Of a DNA stretch of 64,000 nucleotides, positions 59,226-64,000 are shown piece by piece (position 1 is the stretch's first letter; each line of letters begins with the position of its first letter). The notes beneath the pieces were generated by a model that saw nothing but the letters and a program-made list of their open reading frames with translations, was not told the origin of the DNA and ran no database searches. The position numbers and the translations under genes are program-made. Source of the DNA: Anaerolineae bacterium (lineage in GTDB: Bacteria; Chloroflexota; Anaerolineae; Aggregatilineales; Phototrophicaceae). The stretch is taken from NCBI GenBank assembly GCA_022822305.1, contig JAJEBY010000011.1, positions 186,001 through 250,000 on the forward strand, given 5' to 3'.

Positions 59226-59875
59226 CAGTCGCGTCCGCGAGTATGGATCAGCAGCAGCAATCCGCTCTCGATTTCGATGGTCGCGCGGTCGGCGCTCAAG
59301 ACATTGCTGATGCCGCGCGCCGGACCCAAGGGGAGCGATTCGTCGCGCAATGGATATTCAAGATTCGCGGTGGTAATGCCGCGCGCGGCTTCAGCCAGCG
59401 GGATCAACGAAATCGTATCCCCTGCCCGTCCCTCGATGCCGTGCGGGCCGGGCCGCAAAAGCCGCAAAGAGGATTCGCCATCGACGAGCTCAATTGGAGT
59501 ATTTTGCAGCTTAGGCAAGGCCAAAAGCACAATGTTCGCCAAGGTTTGGTCAATGCGACCGCCCAGCGCGCCGATGATGACAATTTCGGACGCATGGTTT
59601 TCCAGGCACCAGGTCAGCGCCAGTTCGAGGTCGGTCTCGTCTTTGTGCGCGGGAAAGCGCAGGATTTCGACGCCGGCTGCGGCGAAACCCGCGACTTGCC
59701 CTTCGGTCAAGGAATCCAGGTCGCCGATGATGGTCTGTGGCTCCAAACCGAATTTCTGCGCGTGCAGCGCTCCGCCGTCGGCACAGAGCAAATGCGCGGT
59801 CGACAGTCTCCTCATGGCTTGATCGACCATGGAGCCGCGTCTTGCTTCGCCGTTCGCAAATATCAGGACTTGCAC
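59225..59875 (-). CDS. Thiamine pyrophosphokinase
   Basis: 216 residues from the GTG at 59875, which follows AGGCGG; another in-frame GTG at 59908 would add 11 residues. The family motifs are GDLDSLTEGQ, the substrate motif KDETDLELAL, and GALGGRIDQTLANI. These are conserved in thiamine diphosphokinases, which make thiamine diphosphate from thiamine and ATP. The C-terminal beta region (GDTISLIPLAEAARGITTANLEYPL) binds thiamine. It is cytoplasmic. It precedes the DUF402 gene on the same strand. No TPP riboswitch was recognised near it. Confidence 0.92.
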   Translation of the reverse strand: MQVLIFANGEARRGSMVDQAMRRLSTAHLLCADGGALHAQKFGLEPQTIIGDLDSLTEGQVAGFAAAGVEILRFPAHKDETDLELALTWCLENHASEIVIIGALGGRIDQTLANIVLLALPKLQNTPIELVDGESSLRLLRPGPHGIEGRAGDTISLIPLAEAARGITTANLEYPLRDESLPLGPARGISNVLSADRATIEIESGLLLLIHTRGRD

Positions 59876-60043
59876 AAGGGTCCGCCTCAGCCGCCCACTG
59901 CTTGTCACCTGCAGGTAGCTAATCTTACCATCTGCGCTTGCGGGTCAACAGGTGATCGAACGCGGGATACGGCCGCGGCTTTGCGATAGGCTTGAACTAT
60001 GTTAGTTTCATGACAGCAGAATTGGTCGAAAGCAGGGTGCCAG

Positions 60044-61636
60044 ATGCCGGTTGACGCGATTAGTCTGGAAGTATTCAAGAATCTGTTTGCGGCGGTGGCC
60101 GAAGAGATGGGCGTTACGCTGCAGCGGGCCAGCTTCAGCCCCAATATACGCGAGCGGCTGGATTTCAGCTGCGCGGTCTTCGACGCGGAAGCGCGCATGA
60201 TCGCGCAGGCAGCGCATATTCCGGTGCATCTTGGCAGCATGCCGGCATCGGTGGCGGCGGCCGTGGCGGAATTCGAGGAGTTCTTTCCCGGCGATGTAAT
60301 CGTGCTCAATGATCCCTATCACGGTGGCACGCATCTGCCCGATATCACGATGATTTCGCCGGTCTTTGCCGGCGGCGACCTCTGTTATTTCGTGGCCAGC
60401 CGCGCCCACCACGCCGATGTTGGGGGCATGTCTCCGGGCTCGATACCGTTGAGCACTGAGCTGTATCAAGAGGGCCTGATCATACCGCCGCTAAAGCTGA
60501 AACTGAGCGGCTGGAGCAACGAAGGCGCCATGGCGTTGCTGATCGCCAACAGCCGCGATCCGCAGGAGAGGCTCGGCGATATAGAAGCGCAATTGGCGGC
60601 GCATCGCGTGGGCGAAAGTCGGCTGCTCGACATGATGATTGATCATGGCGTGGATGTGACGATTGAGCATGCCCACGCCTTGCTGGATTATTCACGCAAG
60701 ATGACGGAAGCGGTGGTCGCGCGCATACCTGATGGCGTCTACGCGTTTGAAGACGCGATGGATGGCGATGGCCAGGACGAATCCGAGATACCAATTCGCG
60801 TGACCGTGAGCGTAGCGGGCGAGCGAATGACGGTTGATTTCAGCGGCAGCGCGCCGCAGGTCACAGGCAATGTCAACGCCGTGCCCGCCATCGTGGCTTC
60901 GGCGACCTGGTATTGCGTGCGCCTACTGGCGGAAGAGGATGTGCCGGTCAATCATGGCTGCTTTCTGCCGGTCGAGGTCATCACGCCGCCGGGAAGCGTC
61001 TTGAATCCGCGTTTTCCCGCCGCCGTGGTCAATGGCAATACGGAGACGAGCCAGCGGGTTGTCGATACCGTACTGGGCGCGCTGGCGCAGGCGATGCCCG
61101 ATGTGATTCCGGCGGCGTCGCAAGGCACGATGAATAATTTCGCCGTCGGCGGATTCCATGATGGCGGGCAATTCGTCTATTACGAGACGCTGGGCGGCGG
61201 GCACGGTGGCGCCAGCGCTGGCGGCGGCATATCCGGGCGGCACTGCCATATGAGCAATACTTTGAATACGCCGGTGGAGGCGCTGGAATACAGCCTGCCG
61301 ATGCGGGTGCGCCGCTATGAATTGCGCGAAGGCAGCGGCGGCGACGGCGTACACCCGGGCGGAGACGGCATCGTGCGCGAGTACGAGTTGCTGGCGCCGG
61401 CGCAAGTGACCATCAGTTCCGAGCGCAGGCTGCGCGCGCCTTATGGCGTGAGCGGAGGAGCGCCGGGCAAGCGTGGCGTCAACACCGTGTTGAGGAACGG
61501 CGTTGCGGAGCGGGTGAGCGGCAAGTACAGCGCGCAGCTTCAACCCGGGGATCGCGTGCTGATCGAAACGCCGGGCGGCGGTGGCTGGGGACCCCCACCC
61601 CAAAGCCCCTCCCCCATAATGAGGGAGGGGCTTTAA
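60044..61636 (+). CDS. Hydantoinase/oxoprolinase B-type subunit
   Basis: 530 residues. HyuB-type features are MPVDAISLEVFKNLFAAVAEEMGVTLQRASFSPNIRERLDFSCAVFDAEARMIAQAAHIPVHLGSM near the start and PYHGGTHLPDITMISPVFAGGDLCYFVASRAHHADVGG. The family forms ATP-dependent enzymes with HyuA that hydrolyse N-methylhydantoin, 5-oxoproline or acetone-like substrates. The substrate here is unknown. The last 14 residues (PPPQSPSPIMREGL) come from a perfect hairpin repeat, so the original C-terminus was probably different. The matching A subunit lies beyond the hsp20 gene, 0.7 kb away. Confidence 0.85.
   Translation: MPVDAISLEVFKNLFAAVAEEMGVTLQRASFSPNIRERLDFSCAVFDAEARMIAQAAHIPVHLGSMPASVAAAVAEFEEFFPGDVIVLNDPYHGGTHLPDITMISPVFAGGDLCYFVASRAHHADVGGMSPGSIPLSTELYQEGLIIPPLKLKLSGWSNEGAMALLIANSRDPQERLGDIEAQLAAHRVGESRLLDMMIDHGVDVTIEHAHALLDYSRKMTEAVVARIPDGVYAFEDAMDGDGQDESEIPIRVTVSVAGERMTVDFSGSAPQVTGNVNAVPAIVASATWYCVRLLAEEDVPVNHGCFLPVEVITPPGSVLNPRFPAAVVNGNTETSQRVVDTVLGALAQAMPDVIPAASQGTMNNFAVGGFHDGGQFVYYETLGGGHGGASAGGGISGRHCHMSNTLNTPVEALEYSLPMRVRRYELREGSGGDGVHPGGDGIVREYELLAPAQVTISSERRLRAPYGVSGGAPGKRGVNTVLRNGVAERVSGKYSAQLQPGDRVLIETPGGGGWGPPPQSPSPIMREGL
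61602..61634. repeat. Perfect hairpin repeat at the hyuB 3' end
   Basis: AAAGCCCCTCCC (61602-61613) and GGGAGGGGCTTT (61623-61634) form a 12-base perfect stem around a 9-base loop. It encodes the last residues and stop of the hyuB-like gene, and may act as a bidirectional terminator between convergent genes. Confidence 0.6.
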
Positions 61637-61688
61637 GCCGGTAATACCGCCAGGGTATCCTCAATCCCGCTTTGTGGGCGGGGCCGCG

Positions 61689-62138
61689 CTAGTTGGCGCC
61701 ACCGCTGACGGTGACGGGAATCTGGCGCGCCTTGACGTGTTCGGCCTTGGGCAGGGTGATGCTCAGAACGCCGTTGTCGTAACTGGCTGCAATCGCTTCG
61801 CCGTCGACCGGAACCGGGAAGCGCAGGCTACGGCTGAACTTGCCAAAGCGGCGCTCGCGAATCACCGCGCGGACGCTGTCGTCGCTGGTCTCGGCGGCCG
61901 TTTCGGCGTTGATGCTCAACACATCGTCATGGATATTGACCTTGATGTCATCGCGATCAATGCCGGGCAGATCGGCGCGGACAGTGTAACCCTGCTCATC
62001 TTCCTCGACATCGATCGGCAAGCCATAAGCGCTGCCGCCGAATTCGTTGGCGATGCCGGATGCGGGACGGAACTCGCCGAACAGATCGTGGAACAGACGG
62101 TTGTAGGGGTGACGCGTACGGATCAGCATTTTCTTCAC
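61689..62138 (-). CDS. Small heat shock protein, Hsp20 family
   Basis: 149 residues. The alpha-crystallin domain (about 40-135) contains DVEEDEQGYTVRADLPGIDRDDIKVNIHDDVLSINAE and FGKFSRSLRFPVPVDGEAIAASYDNGVLSITLPKAE. A C-terminal IPV segment fits the I-x-I/V motif that binds a neighbouring subunit in oligomers. The N-terminus MKKMLIRTRHPYNRLFHDLFGEFRPASG is typical. It acts as an ATP-independent holdase. CAGGAG lies before the ATG. It separates the B- and A-type hydantoinase genes and is transcribed against them. Confidence 0.93.
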   Translation of the reverse strand: MKKMLIRTRHPYNRLFHDLFGEFRPASGIANEFGGSAYGLPIDVEEDEQGYTVRADLPGIDRDDIKVNIHDDVLSINAETAAETSDDSVRAVIRERRFGKFSRSLRFPVPVDGEAIAASYDNGVLSITLPKAEHVKARQIPVTVSGGAN

Positions 62139-62280
62139 TCCTGGATTGTCTAGCCATTGACTGATGCCTACAGAATAAAGGCTGAGTGTTGGAAATACAG
62201 AAAAGAAATATCGGAAACTTGAAAGAAGCGCGTAAGCGAAACGTAAGCGCGCGGGAGCGGCGCGGAAATGTCAATTCGCG

Positions 62281-62309
62281 TTTCGATTTGTGAAGGAAAA
62301 TGATATAGT
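62281..62309 (+). promoter_or_regulatory. Promoter of the hyuA-like gene
   Basis: Extended -10 TGA-TATAGT (62301-62309), preceded by a weak -35 TTTCGA (62281-62286, 17-base spacer). The predicted start near 62316 leaves about 30 bases before the ATG at 62347, which has GAGGG. The 10 element and TGA are the same as at 58193-58201. Confidence 0.45.
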
Positions 62310-62346
62310 TGCAGCGCAGTTTTGCAGCGCGGACGAGGGCAAATTG

Positions 62347-64000
62347 ATGCAAGCGGGCGTAGATATCGGCGGCACATTCACCGACTTGGTTTTGAGCGAC
62401 GGCGGCCGCTTGTCCATCCACAAGCTATTGAGCAGCCCGGATGACCCGGCGCGTTCAATGCTCAATGGGCTGACGCAGCTTGTACCCGGCGGAATCAGCG
62501 CCCTGCGGCAAGTGGCGCACGGTTCGACGGTGGCGACCAATTCCATCCTGGAGCGCAAAGGCGCGCGCGCCGCACTGATCACCACTCAGGGTTTCCGCGA
62601 TGTGCTTTTCATCGGTCGGCAGAATCGTCCCGTCCTTTACGCTCTGCATCCGACCATAGCCCCGTCCCTGATCCCGCGCGAGCGCTGCTATGAGGCGCCG
62701 GAGCGAATGGATCATCGGGGAGATGTATTGCTGCCGCTGGATATGGATGCGCTGGATGACGCGCTCGATAAAATAGAGCGGGATAATGTGGAAGCGATCG
62801 CGGTCTGCTTGCTGTTCAGCTATGTGGACGATCGGCATGAGCAGCTTATCAAGGCGCGCATCATCGAGCGCGGCATTGTCGAAAACGACTGGCAAATCGT
62901 GCTGTCGTCAGAGGTGCTGCCGGAGTTTCGCGAATATGAGCGCACGAGCACGGTGGCGTTGGAGGCATACGTCAGGCCAGTGATGTCACGCTATATCAGC
63001 AATCTGGAAGCGGAGTTGCCCGCGGATGTCTCGCTGCGCATCATGAAATCTGATGGCGGGGTGATGCGAGCGAGCCGCGTGCGGCAGCAAGCTATTAGCA
63101 CCGCGCTCAGCGGCCCGGCCGCCGGTGTGATGGGCGCGTTTCACGAGGCGCATTTGGCCGGATTCGACAATATCATCACGCTGGATATGGGTGGCACATC
63201 GACCGATGTGGCGCTTGTCGCGGGGCAGCCCATGCCACGTCCGGAATCTTCGATTGATGGTTTGCCGATTCGCGTACGCATGCTGGATATCGAAACCATC
63301 GGCGCGGGCGGCGGGTCGATCGCGCGAGTGGATGCCGGCGGGGCTCTGCGTGTAGGGCCGGCATCGGCCGGGGCCAAACCGGGACCAGTCATCTATGGGC
63401 TGGGCGGCGACCAGGTGACGCTAAGCGACGCCAACGCCATCCTGGGACGGCTGGATGCCGATCACTTTCTTGGCGGCGCCATGACGCTGGATCTGGACGC
63501 GGGAATACGCGCGATGGAGCGGCTGGCGACGGATACCGGTTTCGGCGTCGTCGCCACGGCCAAGGGCGTAGTGGATATCGCCAATGTCAATATCGACCGG
63601 GCGATCCGCCGCGTATCAATCGCGCGCGGTCATGATCCGCGCGATTTCACGCTGGTGGCATTCGGCGGCGCCGGTCCGTTGCACGCCTGCGAAGTCGCCG
63701 AGCGATTGGATATCCCGCGCGTTTTGGCGCCGCGGATGCCCGGCGTTTTATGCGCGCTGGGCTTATTAATCGCCGATGTAGCCATCGAGAGCAGTCAATC
63801 GGTGATGCTGCAGGCGTCGGATGAATCGATTGCCGGGCTGCAAGACAAGGAGCGGATGCTGCTGGATAGGGTGAAGACGGATCTGCGGCGGGAAGGCATC
63901 CCCGAAGATGACATGGTCTTCGCCGTCACTTTGGATATGCGCTATCAGGGGCAAGCCTACGAATTGAACGTCCCGTTCTCGGCGACGGCAATCGAGGATT
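62347..64000 (+). CDS. Hydantoinase/oxoprolinase A-type subunit, 5' part
   Basis: The frame is open to the window end; 551 residues of about 690 expected are visible. The ATPase-fold N-terminus MQAGVDIGGTFTDLVLSDGGRLSIHK carries the GGTFTD phosphate loop. DMGGTSTDVALVAGQP, AGGGSIARVDAGGALRVGPASAGAKPGP and FGGAGPLHACEVAERLDIPRVLAPRMPGVLCALG follow, all typical of HyuA. It pairs with a B-type subunit (60044-61636). GAGGG at 62335-62339 supports the ATG. The substrate cannot be assigned. It is truncated only by the window boundary, and no internal break was seen. Confidence 0.92.
   Translation, partial: MQAGVDIGGTFTDLVLSDGGRLSIHKLLSSPDDPARSMLNGLTQLVPGGISALRQVAHGSTVATNSILERKGARAALITTQGFRDVLFIGRQNRPVLYALHPTIAPSLIPRERCYEAPERMDHRGDVLLPLDMDALDDALDKIERDNVEAIAVCLLFSYVDDRHEQLIKARIIERGIVENDWQIVLSSEVLPEFREYERTSTVALEAYVRPVMSRYISNLEAELPADVSLRIMKSDGGVMRASRVRQQAISTALSGPAAGVMGAFHEAHLAGFDNIITLDMGGTSTDVALVAGQPMPRPESSIDGLPIRVRMLDIETIGAGGGSIARVDAGGALRVGPASAGAKPGPVIYGLGGDQVTLSDANAILGRLDADHFLGGAMTLDLDAGIRAMERLATDTGFGVVATAKGVVDIANVNIDRAIRRVSIARGHDPRDFTLVAFGGAGPLHACEVAERLDIPRVLAPRMPGVLCALGLLIADVAIESSQSVMLQASDESIAGLQDKERMLLDRVKTDLRREGIPEDDMVFAVTLDMRYQGQAYELNVPFSATAIED

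Noticed and set aside
59909..60043. tRNA-like or riboswitch element before the hyuB-like gene
   Set aside because: The 135 bases do not show a GGTTCGA-type T-loop or a TPP-riboswitch core.
62139..62300. Heat-shock sigma factor or CIRCE-like site before hsp20
   Set aside because: No inverted repeat of the CIRCE kind and no good -35/-10 pair for a heat-shock factor were found.
1..64000. CRISPR arrays, tRNA and rRNA genes
   Set aside because: No regularly spaced repeats and no T-loop or rRNA-like sequence were noticed. A covariance search would be needed to be certain about tRNAs.

Overview
The window is a GC-rich bacterial chromosome segment packed with short-spaced, often overlapping genes. 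I infer a member of the Chloroflexota (Anaerolineae-like). The signs are a T-box leader on pheS, an ArsA ATPase with an Hsp20-like C-terminal domain, Cys-patterned SH3 secretory proteins, a RodZ-like protein with a Thr/Pro-rich tail, and GT-C membrane glycosyltransferases ending in a Chloroflexi-style beta domain. No rRNA, tRNA or CRISPR array was seen.

Layout. 1-5675: a System I cytochrome c maturation cluster (ccmG end, CcmI-like, lipoprotein cytochrome c, ccmA, ccmB, ccmC, an anchored unknown). 5772-12583: mixed genes (acidic protein, ArsA, VOC, AlkC-type repair, CehA/McbA-like metallohydrolase, small conserved unknown). 12656-16061: xseA-xseB, an rRNA methyltransferase and an SDR. 16076-22035: murJ, rplI with a strong promoter and a terminator, RodZ-like, a DUF4303 gene of different composition, and rimO. 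22499-35507: a long minus-strand unit read from 35507 down: SH3 protein, KDPG aldolase, three consecutive clan GH-A-like glycosidase-like proteins, a GT39-type membrane glycosyltransferase, RNase Z and an O-methyltransferase. 35755-40774: glycerate kinase, proB, an opposite-strand membrane protein, an IS3-like remnant, proA.

40877-54650 is the most unusual region. Five paralogous GT-C-type membrane glycosyltransferases lie in one orientation, and the phenylalanyl-tRNA synthetase genes are embedded among them. The order is GT1, GT2 (with an in-frame amber codon), GT3, promoter and T-box leader, pheS, GT4, GT5, pheT. The two synthetase subunits are therefore separated by two surface-glycan enzymes that should share the phenylalanine-responsive leader.

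54675-64000: D-2-hydroxyacid dehydrogenase, fabI, a PucC/LhaA-type MFS protein, uspA, DUF402, thiamine pyrophosphokinase, and hydantoinase/oxoprolinase B and A genes flanking an hsp20. Intergenic regions carry at least five copies of an asymmetric palindromic repeat, always in the same orientation, plus other hairpin repeats. Several promoters are of the extended -10 type (TGn followed by a TATAAT-like hexamer). All functions are assigned by reading motifs; no homology search was run.
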